Assembly: GCA_946411635.1 (NCBI GenBank)
Contig: CAMKES010000001.1
Location: 277,696 to 341,695, forward strand
Direction of reading: 5' to 3'
DNA length: 64,000 nucleotides
Origin: an uncultured Clostridia bacterium
GTDB lineage: Bacteria > Bacillota > Clostridia > Christensenellales > CAG-138
Each line of letters opens with the position of its first letter. Positions within the stretch are counted from its first letter, which is position 1. Of this stretch, positions 50,244 to 59,355 are shown one piece after another. The translations under genes and the position numbers were made by a program. The notes beneath the pieces are model-generated. The model saw only the letters and a list, made by a program, of their open reading frames with translations. It was not told the origin of the DNA and made no database searches.

Positions 50244-51131
50244 TTATTCCTGCTGAAAAAATAATATATAATCTGTGATCGCCGATAATTGCAAACGCTT
50301 CAGTTCGTCCGATCTCACGTTTATCGTATCATGATTCTTTAAAAATGTCGAGATGGATTGCTGATAATTTTTCAACAAGTCCAGGATCGGACCGATAGAT
50401 TCCGAACCGATCTGCATCATGGCCGAAATCTTTTCGCCGCATTGTTCAAGCAGTTCGTTCAGCTGCTGTTTCAATTCCTTTTCGGAACAGGTCTGTTTAT
50501 CGAATGCGAGCGACAGATCGGTCAGCGTTTTCGGGACGGATGCAAGGAGCGGAATCGCATCGTTTACGATCCGTATCGCTTCGGGATCTCCCTCCAGCGA
50601 TATCCGAAGACCGGACCGGTCCGTTATATAGGGCGTTGCTTCAAATCCGTCTGCATTAACCTGCGACTGAACTTTGCGTACGCTCTCCTCATCGCCGTAT
50701 GCGGCTGCGAAAACGCGGTAAACGCTGCCGTCCTGAAAAACGGTTCCGCCTGCGCCGAACAGCGCTATCTCTTCCCCGTGTTTTATTGCGTCGGAACGAT
50801 CCGTATATACGCCCATCTGCAGGATATAAAACGGGATCGCATCGATCGTCAGCACGTTTTTGACCGGAACGGGTTTTGCCGTCGGCTCTGCGGTGGCGCT
50901 CTGAATCGATTCATCATGTGTCTGCAGCGCGGAAACGATTTTTTTATCTTCCGGATCCATTCCGAAGCAAGACATAACAGGACGGATCAGCGAATCGGAA
51001 AGGAACGTTCCGATCGGTGACAGAACGATGATGAGAGCGATCAGTCCGATTGAAAGCAGAACGACGATCGCGGTTGCAGCGGACGATTTTCCCTTTTTTC
51101 TGCGCGATGATGCGCGTACTCTGTATTCCAT
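50244..51131 (-). CDS. SPOR domain-containing membrane protein
   Basis: The 295-aa protein starts at 51131 with GGAGGTTTC upstream. It has a basic cytoplasmic N-terminus, one membrane segment (TAIVVLLSIGLIALIIVLSPIG, about residues 18-40), and a SPOR-like domain around residues 105-190 (IPFYILQMGVYTDRSDAIKHGEEI and VYRVFAAAYGDEESVRKVQSQV). A helical C-terminal region follows. SPOR domains bind denuded peptidoglycan at division or sporulation septa. Its place after a PhoPR/WalRK-like two-component system and near PBP1A suits an envelope role. Confidence 0.85.
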   Translation of the reverse strand: MEYRVRASSRRKKGKSSAATAIVVLLSIGLIALIIVLSPIGTFLSDSLIRPVMSCFGMDPEDKKIVSALQTHDESIQSATAEPTAKPVPVKNVLTIDAIPFYILQMGVYTDRSDAIKHGEEIALFGAGGTVFQDGSVYRVFAAAYGDEESVRKVQSQVNADGFEATPYITDRSGLRISLEGDPEAIRIVNDAIPLLASVPKTLTDLSLAFDKQTCSEKELKQQLNELLEQCGEKISAMMQIGSESIGPILDLLKNYQQSISTFLKNHDTINVRSDELKRLQLSAITDYILFFQQE

Positions 51132-51202
51132 ATAGAAACCTCCTTCGGTATCTGTTTCAAGATACGTCGGGAGGTTTGCGGACATGCATGTATTTGCTTG
51201 TA

Positions 51203-53026
51203 TCAGAGCATGTTTTTTGAATCGTCGGAAACGATAATATCGGGTACGGAAGAAAGCGGGATCGCGTTGCTGACGTACTTTTTCAGAGTAAACCGGAAGC
51301 AGGTCCACTCCCCTTCCTTGCTGTCGGCTTCCAGCTGTTCTTCAAGCTGATCCATGATTTTCTTCGCAATGGACAATCCGAGCCCCGTTCCGCCGTCTTT
51401 TCTGGAAGAATCGACTTTAAAGAAGCGTTCAAACAGCCTGGGAAGATTTTCTTTCGAGATCCCGATCCCGTCGTCCCAGACATCAACGACGACCTCGTGA
51501 CTCGTTTCCGAGGCGCGGAGCTTGATCGTATGTCTCGCATATCGAAGTGCGTTGTCGATCAGAATGACGAGCACCTGTTCGATGCGATCGCGGTCGCTCA
51601 GAACGGACGACAGACTTTCTTCCGTTTCGATCTCGATACGGATCCCGCGTTTTTTAGCCTCGGACTGAAAACTCTGCGAGACCTCTTCAAGCAGCTCATT
51701 CACGTCGAACATCGTCATTTCCATCGATTCCGTTCCGGACTGCAGACGCGAGAGCTGCAGCATATCGGTCACCAGTCTGGACAGGCGCTCCACCTCATGC
51801 AGCATGATCAGATAATACCGTTTCTGCGCTTCCGGATCCTTTACCATGCCGTCTGACAACGGTTCCAGAAGACCGCGAAGCGAGGTCAGCGGCGTTCTGA
51901 GCTCATGACTGATATTTGCGACATATTCATTGCGCATGCGCTCGAGTTTTTCGATCTCCGTTGCGTCTTTGAACAGACCGACGGCGCCGACGCAACCCTC
52001 TGAATCGGACAGAACGGGAACGATGGAGATCCAAAGCATGCGTTCGCCGGGCAGACTGTAATGGAACATCCTCGGCTCCTCGGAGTCGATCACGGCGTCG
52101 AACGCATCCCAGATCGATCGGTCCGGAACGAGATCCATCGGAGAATGGACGTCGACCGCACCGAACAGCTTCATCAAAGCAGGATTGTAATGTGTCAGTT
52201 CACCGCTCTTGTTGATGGCGGCAACGCCGTCGCTGAAACTGGACAGGATATAACCGAGCTGTCTTTTTTCACTCTCGAGCTGACGGATCGTTGCGGATAA
52301 CGTGCTGCTCATGTTGTTGAGCGTACGGGCAAACAGTCCGAGTTCACCCCGATACGTATCCTTCGCGCGGACGTCATAGTTTCCTTTGGAAAGCTGTCTT
52401 GCAACGTCTGTCATTTCGTTGATCGGATGCAGCATCTGATTGACGGCGAAAAACGCGGTAAGGATCAGAATCGGAAGCATCAGGAATGACAGGAACCAAA
52501 GCGTTTTGGACAGGCTCAGGAACGCGGAATTGATGTTGTTCATGTCCTTGATCAGGATCAGACAGCCTACAAGATTCTGCTCGCCCCAGTACAACGGTCT
52601 TCCTACGCAGATCGCATCCTGATTTCGTGAGATGCGGATGTCTTCTGATTTGATGACCTCGCCGGACATCATGCGATCGTACAATTCATACAAACGTTCC
52701 GTATCTTCCAGATCGGGCAGATTGGAATTGCTGACGAAGGTGTCGCCCGCCTCGTTCTGCACGTAAAGAATGTAAGAGATCTCATTGGAATACGAGATCG
52801 CATCGAGGTATTCGATAAACGATGTGCGGTTGAGACGTTTGTCATAGGGCTGTGAAAACAGCTTTTGCGCGCTGTCGGCAGCCTGATTGAGGGATCTGAG
52901 CTCCAGATTCGTATAGGTTTTCTTTCCGAAATAGGTGTAGGAAAGCAACAAAAGAAAAGTCCCGAGGATCAGCAGGACCATGCAGATCAAAAATGCTCTC
53001 CGAAAGACTTCTCCCTTGCGTTTCAT
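51203..53026 (-). CDS. sensor histidine kinase (PhoR/WalK-like)
   Basis: The 607-aa membrane kinase has a first membrane segment (~residues 12-32), an extracellular sensor (~33-170), a second segment (~172-192), HAMP (~195-245), a PAS domain (~255-365), HisKA with phospho-accepting His in VANISHELRTPLTSLRG, and HATPase_c with N box VLIDNALRYARH and G boxes WDDGIGIS and GGTGLGLSIAKKI. The layout matches PhoR/WalK kinases controlling phosphate or cell-wall genes. The stimulus is not deducible. It lies nine bases after its response regulator. Confidence 0.93.
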   Translation of the reverse strand: MKRKGEVFRRAFLICMVLLILGTFLLLLSYTYFGKKTYTNLELRSLNQAADSAQKLFSQPYDKRLNRTSFIEYLDAISYSNEISYILYVQNEAGDTFVSNSNLPDLEDTERLYELYDRMMSGEVIKSEDIRISRNQDAICVGRPLYWGEQNLVGCLILIKDMNNINSAFLSLSKTLWFLSFLMLPILILTAFFAVNQMLHPINEMTDVARQLSKGNYDVRAKDTYRGELGLFARTLNNMSSTLSATIRQLESEKRQLGYILSSFSDGVAAINKSGELTHYNPALMKLFGAVDVHSPMDLVPDRSIWDAFDAVIDSEEPRMFHYSLPGERMLWISIVPVLSDSEGCVGAVGLFKDATEIEKLERMRNEYVANISHELRTPLTSLRGLLEPLSDGMVKDPEAQKRYYLIMLHEVERLSRLVTDMLQLSRLQSGTESMEMTMFDVNELLEEVSQSFQSEAKKRGIRIEIETEESLSSVLSDRDRIEQVLVILIDNALRYARHTIKLRASETSHEVVVDVWDDGIGISKENLPRLFERFFKVDSSRKDGGTGLGLSIAKKIMDQLEEQLEADSKEGEWTCFRFTLKKYVSNAIPLSSVPDIIVSDDSKNML

Positions 53027-53035
53027 ATCCGGTTG

Positions 53036-53725
53036 TTATGCGTTTTCCAATTCGAACTTATAGCCTACGCCGTAGATCGTTTTGATGCTCCAGCCGAGCC
53101 CGTCGGAATCGAGCTTCGCGCGAAGACGCTTGATGTGCGTATCGACCGTTCTCGTCTCTCCGGCGAAATCATATCCCCAGACACGGGACAGAAGCGTGTC
53201 ACGCGTAAACACCTGACCGGGATTGGATGCAAGCATGTACAGGATCTCGATCTCCTTGGGCGTGCAGATCACGTGTTCACCGCGAAGCGTGACGGAATAG
53301 CTGTTCAGATCGATCGTCAGTCCGTTGTACGAAACGACGTTCGGATCCTTTGTCTGTTCCTTGGCTTCGACACGGCGAAGGATCGCCTTGATGCGTGCAA
53401 CGACTTCACGCGGGCTGAACGGTTTTACGATATAATCGTCGGCGCCCAGTTCAAGACCGAGAATGCGATCGATCTCCTCTCCCTTTGCCGTAAGCATAAC
53501 GATCGGTACGGACGAGGTCTTCCGAACGTCTCTGCAGACCTCGATTCCGGATTTCTTCGGCATCATAATATCGAGAACGATCAGTGATACGGACGGATCA
53601 AGTTTGGCCATTCCTTCTTCTCCGTCGTATGCGTCGACGACTTCATATCCTTCCGCTTCAAGATAGATGCGAAGCGATTCATGAACGACGGGTTCGTCGT
53701 CGCAGATCAATACTTTAACCGCCAT
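53036..53725 (-). CDS. OmpR/PhoB-family response regulator
   Basis: The 229-aa regulator starts at 53725 (MAVKVLICDDEP) with CGGAGGG upstream; the longer ORF reads the promoter. The receiver domain has the acidic pocket DDE, phosphorylation Asp in LIVLDIMMPKKSG and Lys in LTAKGEE. The C-terminal winged helix (LTIDLNSYSVTLRGEHVICTPKEIEIL and RTVDTHIKRLRAKL) binds DNA. It forms a pair with the kinase gene downstream. Confidence 0.95.
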   Translation of the reverse strand: MAVKVLICDDEPVVHESLRIYLEAEGYEVVDAYDGEEGMAKLDPSVSLIVLDIMMPKKSGIEVCRDVRKTSSVPIVMLTAKGEEIDRILGLELGADDYIVKPFSPREVVARIKAILRRVEAKEQTKDPNVVSYNGLTIDLNSYSVTLRGEHVICTPKEIEILYMLASNPGQVFTRDTLLSRVWGYDFAGETRTVDTHIKRLRAKLDSDGLGWSIKTIYGVGYKFELENA

Positions 53726-53752
53726 GGTTTTCCCTCCGTTTGATATGGACAT

Positions 53753-53780
53753 ATTATAACACAGAATCAATTCCTATCAA
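53753..53780 (-). promoter_or_regulatory. promoter of the two-component operon
   Basis: On the minus strand TTGATA, 16 bases, TATAAT, between the PBP gene and the response regulator. Confidence 0.75.
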
Positions 53781-53825
53781 GACACGTACCGAAAAGTCCT
53801 TGATGAGTTCACGATTCCTTCAAGA

Positions 53826-56498
53826 TTACGGCGTTTGAACAAGCTGATTGTACTCCTCCAGCAGCGCATCGTAAACTGCTTTATAGGCGTCGTACGTTGT
53901 GGCAGATCGCATGGCTTCGATTTGTTCGTTCAGACGGGCGGCGTCCTCCTCCGGGATTGAACCGCCTTCGATCAGCGCTTCGATCAGTCCGATCAGAACG
54001 TCGCCTTTTTTCTGCAGCGATTCGATCGAGGAATCCGTTGTGCAGACAGGAAATTCGGAAACGAACTGCGAAATGCTCTTCTCGGTTCTGACCCAGGTGT
54101 CGCCGAACAGCGTATTCAGCACGTTGTCCTCGAGATTGTAAAACTGATTGCCCGGCCGAAGCAGAACGAACGTTCTTTGCTCAATGTCGTCGGGAGAACA
54201 GTTCTCGCTCGCGATCGCTCCGGATTTTCTGCAGATCGGAAGCGTTACGTGCATATCGCACGGTTCGGTCGGCACGTTGGCGTAGCTGAACCAATCCGTT
54301 ACAGGCGAGTATTGGCTGAACATGCTTTGATAGTGCACGCATGAATCGGATGCGAGTTTTCCGGAGATCGGACAAACCGTTCTCTGAACAAGGCCGAGTG
54401 ATGAGACGGTTTCGTTGATGATGGGCTTGCTTTCTTCGCCCTCCATCAGCTTCGTCATAAATCTTTGCCAAAGCGGCGCTGCATATTTTGCGCCGGAAGT
54501 GCCTTTTTCGAGCTTGTTGGACGGATAGTCGTGTCCGACCCAAACGACGGCGGTGTATTTGCAGGTTATGCCGGCAAAGAATACGCTTGCATAGTCGGAA
54601 TTCGTTCCGGTCTTCCCCGCCACCTCAAATCCGGGGATCTTGGCCATAGTACCCGTTCCGTTCTGAACGGCGTCCTTCAAAAGATCCACGAGCAGATATG
54701 CGGTAGAAGCGTCGTTGAAGACTTTTGTTTCGCCGCCGCGCAGAACGTCCGCGTTCAGAATGACGTTTCCGTCGCTGTCCTCCACTCTCGTAAACGAAAG
54801 AGGCTCGATATAGTATCCGTTGTTCGCGATCGCGGCATATGCGGCGCACATCTGCAGCGGAGTGATACCGCTCGTGCCGAGTGCAAGGCCGGGACCGTCT
54901 TTGTTCAGCTGCGACTCGGGAATGCCGAGACGTTTCATGTATTCAACGGAGGTATCGATTCCGACGTATTTTGAAAACAGCAAACGTGCAGCGACAACGT
55001 TCAGGGATTTGGTGAGACCGGTCCTGAGCGTAACGGGACCGCGGTTTTTCTTGGTCAGGCCGCCTTCCGGATAGCCTTTTTCTCCGCCCCATCCGTCGAT
55101 TTTTCCTTCGGCGTTTGCAATGATCGTCGCGGGAGACGCACCGTTGTCGAGTGCGGCGCCGTAGATGCTGAGCGGTTTGATGCAGGAACCGACTTCGACA
55201 TAACTCTGCGTCGCTCGATTCAGTCCCTTACGAATGATCGGCTCGGTTCTTCCGCCGATTATGGCACGGATCTCGCCGGTGTGATGATCGATCACAACGG
55301 CGGCGACCTGCGGTTCGATCGTTTCGATCGTGATCGTGTCGGAAATCGCCTCTGTGATCGTATTCTGACTCATGTCCGCAAGGTTCGGATAGCCGTCCCA
55401 GTTTGTTACTTCGTTCTGAACGGTTTCCTGCACGTACGGATCGATTGTCGTGTAAATATGATATCCGCCCGTCCGGAGCTTGTTTTCGTACGCTTGCCTG
55501 TTTTGCTGGGTGTAGGGTACGCCGTCCTTTTCGAGCCAATGGCGGATCACGTCGTCGATACAGTATTCAACGAAATACGCATAGTCGTACATCTTTGAAT
55601 TCGCAGACACTTCGTTGATCGTGAGTTCCTCGTTCAGCGCTGCAAGATACTGTTCCCGCGTGATCTTATCGTTTTCATACATGCGGGACAGGACCGTGTT
55701 TGTACGTGCGACGGTGTATTTTTCATACGCATCCGGATCGCGTCCGTACGTTTCCCAATAGTAATTCAGACGGGGATTGTAACGGTACGGGTTCTGTGTG
55801 AGACCGGCGATCAGAGCGCATTCGCGAATGGTCAGTTCGTTCAGTTCCTTTCCGAAATAATCCTTTGCCGCTGTTTTGACGCCGTAGTTGGAACCGCCGA
55901 GATAGATATCGTTCAGATATGCTTCGAGGATATCGTCTTTCTCCATGACGCGTTCGCATTGCAGCGCAAGGAACGCTTCCTGGATTTTCCGTTTATAGGT
56001 TCGCTCGCTGCCCAGGATCTTGTTCTTGATCAGCTGCTGCGTGATCGTGCTGCCGCCGGAAGAATTGCTGTTTCCGAGGATCTCCAGCGCTGCGGAAAAC
56101 AGTCTTTTGAAGTCGACTCCGCTGTGCTTATAGAAACGGACGTCCTCGACGGAAATAAACGCGTTGCGAAGCATCTCGGGGATCTCTTCCAGATCGACCC
56201 AATCGCGGTATTCGATGGCAGAAAGAGACATGAGTTCATTTCCGTTCACGTCGTATAAATGCGAAGTGCGGTCGCTTTTCGTCAGCTGTGCGGTATCAAA
56301 AACAGGCGTTGTATCGATGTATGCCTTGAAAACGCCGTAAACAAGCCCCGCACCCGCCATGGCGACGATCAGTACGGCAACGAGCAGAAGCTTCAGCGTC
56401 AGAAACAGCACGTCCAAAACAAAAGGCTTCTGCCCTTTGTTTCGTGTGAACAGCGACTCTTTGCCGATATGAACTTGTTTGGTTTTCTTCGTTTCCAT
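53826..56498 (-). CDS. class A penicillin-binding protein (PBP1A family)
   Basis: This bifunctional peptidoglycan synthase is about 890 aa. A cytoplasmic basic N-terminus and one membrane anchor (LKLLLVAVLIVAMAGAGLVYG) precede the glycosyltransferase GT51 domain (SVEDVRFYKHSGVDFKRLF, GGSTITQQLIKN). The transpeptidase domain has SCIK as the SxxK motif, SLN as SxN, and KTGT. The C-terminal region has paired Cys motifs. I use the ATG at 56498 (METKKTK); neither it nor the ATG at 56528 has a ribosome binding site. A TATACT box lies six bases before 56498, suggesting a leaderless mRNA. Confidence 0.93.
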   Translation of the reverse strand: METKKTKQVHIGKESLFTRNKGQKPFVLDVLFLTLKLLLVAVLIVAMAGAGLVYGVFKAYIDTTPVFDTAQLTKSDRTSHLYDVNGNELMSLSAIEYRDWVDLEEIPEMLRNAFISVEDVRFYKHSGVDFKRLFSAALEILGNSNSSGGSTITQQLIKNKILGSERTYKRKIQEAFLALQCERVMEKDDILEAYLNDIYLGGSNYGVKTAAKDYFGKELNELTIRECALIAGLTQNPYRYNPRLNYYWETYGRDPDAYEKYTVARTNTVLSRMYENDKITREQYLAALNEELTINEVSANSKMYDYAYFVEYCIDDVIRHWLEKDGVPYTQQNRQAYENKLRTGGYHIYTTIDPYVQETVQNEVTNWDGYPNLADMSQNTITEAISDTITIETIEPQVAAVVIDHHTGEIRAIIGGRTEPIIRKGLNRATQSYVEVGSCIKPLSIYGAALDNGASPATIIANAEGKIDGWGGEKGYPEGGLTKKNRGPVTLRTGLTKSLNVVAARLLFSKYVGIDTSVEYMKRLGIPESQLNKDGPGLALGTSGITPLQMCAAYAAIANNGYYIEPLSFTRVEDSDGNVILNADVLRGGETKVFNDASTAYLLVDLLKDAVQNGTGTMAKIPGFEVAGKTGTNSDYASVFFAGITCKYTAVVWVGHDYPSNKLEKGTSGAKYAAPLWQRFMTKLMEGEESKPIINETVSSLGLVQRTVCPISGKLASDSCVHYQSMFSQYSPVTDWFSYANVPTEPCDMHVTLPICRKSGAIASENCSPDDIEQRTFVLLRPGNQFYNLEDNVLNTLFGDTWVRTEKSISQFVSEFPVCTTDSSIESLQKKGDVLIGLIEALIEGGSIPEEDAARLNEQIEAMRSATTYDAYKAVYDALLEEYNQLVQTP

Positions 56499-56504
56499 GC
56501 GCAC

Positions 56505-56513
56505 AGTATACCA
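56505..56513 (-). promoter_or_regulatory. extended -10 element before the PBP gene
   Basis: On the minus strand TGGTATACT, a TG-extended -10 box ending six bases before the ATG. No good -35 is seen. Confidence 0.5.
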
Positions 56514-56581
56514 TAAAAACACGATCATGGTACAGCTTTTTTGAATTGTTCAAAAAATAAACGAGTTCCTGCAAAAAATAC

Positions 56582-56610
56582 TTGCCTTTTCGGAAGCCTT
56601 GTCGTATAAT
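56582..56610 (+). promoter_or_regulatory. promoter of tRNA-Ala
   Basis: TTGCCT, 17 bases, TATAAT; the tRNA begins 11 bases after the -10. Confidence 0.85.
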
Positions 56611-56621
56611 ACAATCTGCTC

Positions 56622-56698
56622 GGGGCTTTAGCGAAGTTGGCTATCGCGCTACACTGGCAGTGTAGAGATCAGGGGTTCGAATCCCCTAAGCTCCACCA
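56622..56698 (+). tRNA. tRNA-Ala (GGC)
   Basis: The acceptor GGGGCTT pairs with AAGCTCC (one G-U pair at 3-70). Stem CTACA/TGTAG encloses CTGGCAG with anticodon GGC. CCA is encoded. The G3-U70 pair is the alanine identity element. Confidence 0.94.
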
Positions 56699-56701
56699 AA
56701 T

Positions 56702-56730
56702 GCAGCATTCTTCGGAATGCTGCTTTTTTT
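56702..56730. terminator. intrinsic terminator of tRNA-Ala
   Basis: GCAGCATTC-TTCG-GAATGCTGC with TTTTTTT, a UUCG tetraloop hairpin, between the tRNA and convergent folA. Confidence 0.93.
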
Positions 56731-57232
56731 ACAGCCCGATTACAGCATTGTTCTCATATTCGAGGTACCGGAATCGTACAGGCCCCTCCTCCATGATCTC
56801 GCCGACGTGCGTCAGCGTCCAGTTCGGAAGCAGATTCAGGTTGGGAAAGAACCTGTCGGCCGGCGAATCGGAATCGTTCTGTGTGACAAGCGCCTTGCTG
56901 CAGTACGGAAGCAAAAGACGGTAGATCTGTTCTCCGCCGCAGACAAATACGGAATCGGGGTCTTTTCCGGCAATTGCGGATGTGAGTTCCGACAGATTAT
57001 GACAGACGGTCGATCCGTTCGCATCGAAGGAACGGTCGTGCGTCAGAACGATGTTCGTACGGTTCGGAAGCGGCGATGAATTCGGGAATGATTCGAGCGT
57101 TTTACGCCCGCAGATGATCGTATTGTTCGTCGTAAGCGCTTTGAATCGGCGCATATCCGCATGGATATGCACGAGGAGCGCTTTTTCTTTTCCGATCCCC
57201 CACTGCGGGGACACGTTGACAATGATCTGCAT
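56729..57232 (-). CDS. folA: dihydrofolate reductase
   Basis: FolA reduces dihydrofolate to tetrahydrofolate with NADPH, renewing the cofactor oxidised by ThyA. The 167-aa protein has the substrate loop WGIGKEKALLVHIHADMRRFKALT (catalytic Asp in HADM), the NADPH motif CGRKTLESFPN, and VFVCGGEQIYRLLLPYC. It follows thyA by one base, the classical pair. Confidence 0.94.
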   Translation of the reverse strand: MQIIVNVSPQWGIGKEKALLVHIHADMRRFKALTTNNTIICGRKTLESFPNSSPLPNRTNIVLTHDRSFDANGSTVCHNLSELTSAIAGKDPDSVFVCGGEQIYRLLLPYCSKALVTQNDSDSPADRFFPNLNLLPNWTLTHVGEIMEEGPVRFRYLEYENNAVIGL

Positions 57233-57233
57233 G

Positions 57234-58064
57234 TTAAACGGCTACCGGTATTTTGTCGGTAAAAGGATGATACTGATAGTTTTCCATCGAGAAACTCTTC
57301 GTCGTAAATCCGTAAAAGTCCTTTACGGCGGGATCCACGCGGAAACGGGGCGCATCGTAGGGCTCGAGAGAGATCATTTTCTCAACCATTTCCACATGGC
57401 GGTCGTAAATGTGGCAATCGGCGATCACGTGAACAAGCTCGCCCGGTTCCAGACCGCTCACCTGAGCAAACATATGAAGCAGGACGGCATACTGAACGAC
57501 GTTCCAGTTGTTTGCCGTAAGCATATCCTGTGAACGCTGATTGAGGATCGCGTTGAGGCGATTGCCCGTAACGTTAAACGTCATGCTGTACGCGCAGGGG
57601 TACAAATGCATTTCGCTGAGATCGCCGAAGTTATACATGCTTGTAAGAATCCTTCGGCTCGCCGGATCGTTTTTCAGCAGATACAAAACGCGGTCGACCT
57701 GATCGAACTCCCCTTCCGGATACTTGTGCTTCTGTGCAAGCTGATAGCCGTACGCTTTCCCGATCGAGCCCGACGCATCGGCCCAGCTGTCCCAGATGTG
57801 GCTGTTCAAGTCGCCGACGTTGTTGGATTTTTTCTGCCAGATCCACAGCAACTCGTCGACGCATGATTTCCAGTACGTGCGGCGAAGCGTCATGATCGGG
57901 AACTCTTTCGCAAGATCATATCGGTTTACGACGCCGAACAGTTTGATCGTGTGCGCAGGCGTACCGTCTTCCCAACGCGGTCGTACGTTGAAATCGGTGT
58001 CCCATGTGCCTTCGGAAAGGATTTTTTTACAGGTCTCGATATATACCCGGTCTGCGTAACTCAT
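57234..58064 (-). CDS. thyA: thymidylate synthase
   Basis: ThyA methylates dUMP to dTMP using methylenetetrahydrofolate. The 276-aa protein has the catalytic Cys in LYPCAYSMTF, the phosphate-binding LNQRSQDMLTANNWNVVQYAVLL, and IADCHIYDRHVE near the C-terminus. It ends VAV as expected for the family's hydrophobic C-terminus. CGGAGGTTTTC precedes the ATG. A thyA-folA operon with its own promoter. Confidence 0.96.
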   Translation of the reverse strand: MSYADRVYIETCKKILSEGTWDTDFNVRPRWEDGTPAHTIKLFGVVNRYDLAKEFPIMTLRRTYWKSCVDELLWIWQKKSNNVGDLNSHIWDSWADASGSIGKAYGYQLAQKHKYPEGEFDQVDRVLYLLKNDPASRRILTSMYNFGDLSEMHLYPCAYSMTFNVTGNRLNAILNQRSQDMLTANNWNVVQYAVLLHMFAQVSGLEPGELVHVIADCHIYDRHVEMVEKMISLEPYDAPRFRVDPAVKDFYGFTTKSFSMENYQYHPFTDKIPVAV

Positions 58065-58088
58065 ATTGAAAACCTCCGCTCGGTATGT

Positions 58089-58116
58089 ATTATACCATAA
58101 ACGGAGGGCAATTCAA
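58089..58116 (-). promoter_or_regulatory. promoter of thyA-folA
   Basis: On the minus strand TTGAAT, 16 bases, TATAAT with an extended TGG before the -10. Confidence 0.8.
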
Positions 58117-58122
58117 GAATAA

Positions 58123-58587
58123 TCAGGTTTTTTTGAGAAATACGTTCGAACACTTGCTGCAGGTTACGCGGATCTTTCCTTTCCCGCGCGGCGCGCGAAG
58201 TTTCTGGCCGCATTTCGGGCATCGGAAATACTTATGTGTTTTCCGGTCTCTCCATTTCTGCTTCCTGGATGCAATGCTGCGGGAAATGCGCTGTTTCCGG
58301 TACAGGAACCTCGTGTTTTCCGCCTGTCGTTTGGAAACGTTTCGAGAGAATACGCGCCAGATCCAATGAATAAGAAGCAGGATCCCGAATCCATAGAAAA
58401 CGTAGTTCAGGATACGGAAAACCGTCGATGCGGTTTCAAGACCGCGTCCGCGCAGCAGTGCAGACACGAACGTGAAGACCAGCGCCGCGATCAGCGCGAT
58501 GAATCCGACCTTGTTTTCAAATCTGGCCAGTTCGTCCACGCCGTTGCGTCCCTGCATAAAACGATAAAGCTTTTCACGAAATCTCAT
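58123..58587 (-). CDS. zinc-ribbon membrane protein
   Basis: The 154-aa protein starts at 58587 (MRFREKLYRFMQGRNG) with AGGAGTGAATC upstream. Two membrane segments (about residues 27-50 and 60-84) are followed by a basic stretch and a C-terminal zinc ribbon: FRCPKCGQKLRAPRGKGKIRVTCSKC. The ribbon resembles those described in small bacterial proteins without known function. It overlaps the J-domain gene by 14 bases, suggesting joint action. Confidence 0.82.
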   Translation of the reverse strand: MRFREKLYRFMQGRNGVDELARFENKVGFIALIAALVFTFVSALLRGRGLETASTVFRILNYVFYGFGILLLIHWIWRVFSRNVSKRQAENTRFLYRKQRISRSIASRKQKWRDRKTHKYFRCPKCGQKLRAPRGKGKIRVTCSKCSNVFLKKT

Positions 58588-59161
58588 ATGATTCACTCCT
58601 GTCTTCGGTCTGTTCTGTTTCGCTCGTTCCGTTCGAACGATAGGAATCGTTTGTTTCACCGAAGAGCGCATAGGAACAAGCGCCGAGGAACGTGCCCATT
58701 ACGCAGCGCGCAAACATCAGGATCATAATGAACATCAGAACAAGATAGATCAGCCGGAACGGCCGGTACTGATAGTATCCTCCGGTTCTCTGCTGCCTGC
58801 GTTCTTCAAAGACGGATCCCCAGCCGAACGGAGGTTCGTTTTCGTTTTCATTTCCTCCCGTATAGGATCCGCCGTAGTATCCGGATCCGGATCTGCGATA
58901 GGCGTTCCACGGATCGTATCCGTACGCGGTTTGCTGATGATATGCCTGCGAGGTCTGGGACGCTTTGTACGCTGCGCGTTTTTCCGCGGTTTTGATCTGA
59001 TCGTATGCAACGTTGACGTCGTTCATCCTGGCGGCAGCGGCAGCGTCGTTGGGATTCAGATCGGGATGGTATTTCTTGGCGAGCCTGCGGTATGCGGCGC
59101 GAATTTCTTCATCCGTAGCCGTTTCCGGTACGCCGAGAACCGTATATGGATTCTTTGCCAT
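58574..59161 (-). CDS. J-domain (DnaJ-like) membrane protein
   Basis: The 195-aa protein starts with a J domain (PYTVLGVPETATDEEIRAAYRRLAKKYHPDLNP, HPD motif present), giving the potential to stimulate a DnaK partner. A Gly/Tyr-rich linker follows (about 80-120), then a hydrophobic segment (LIYLVLMFIMILMFARCVMG) and a short tail. It lacks the zinc-finger and substrate domains of DnaJ. The ATG at 59161 and the GTG at 59170 are both plausible starts. The adjacent zinc-ribbon gene may complement it. Confidence 0.88.
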   Translation of the reverse strand: MAKNPYTVLGVPETATDEEIRAAYRRLAKKYHPDLNPNDAAAAARMNDVNVAYDQIKTAEKRAAYKASQTSQAYHQQTAYGYDPWNAYRRSGSGYYGGSYTGGNENENEPPFGWGSVFEERRQQRTGGYYQYRPFRLIYLVLMFIMILMFARCVMGTFLGACSYALFGETNDSYRSNGTSETEQTEDRSESYEIS

Positions 59162-59198
59162 ATTACGCACAGACTCCTTTCCGAAACCTTATGACGTA

Positions 59199-59227
59199 AT
59201 GTTACCCATTTTCATGAAATTCGTCAA
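59199..59227 (-). promoter_or_regulatory. promoter of the J-domain operon
   Basis: On the minus strand TTGACG, 17 bases, TAACAT. Confidence 0.65.
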
Positions 59228-59307
59228 TGCAGTTCACAAGAATGTTTCATTTTATGCGTAAAAGAAATTACAATTGTCCTTCAATACAACGTTTATGAAA
59301 TGAAAAT

Positions 59308-59336
59308 TGACATTGCAGGCAATGCATGATAATATT
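59308..59336 (+). promoter_or_regulatory. promoter of the DegV operon
   Basis: TTGACA, 17 bases, TAATAT; GGAGG follows before the ATG. Confidence 0.82.
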
Positions 59337-59355
59337 TTTGAAGGAGGAATTTGCA

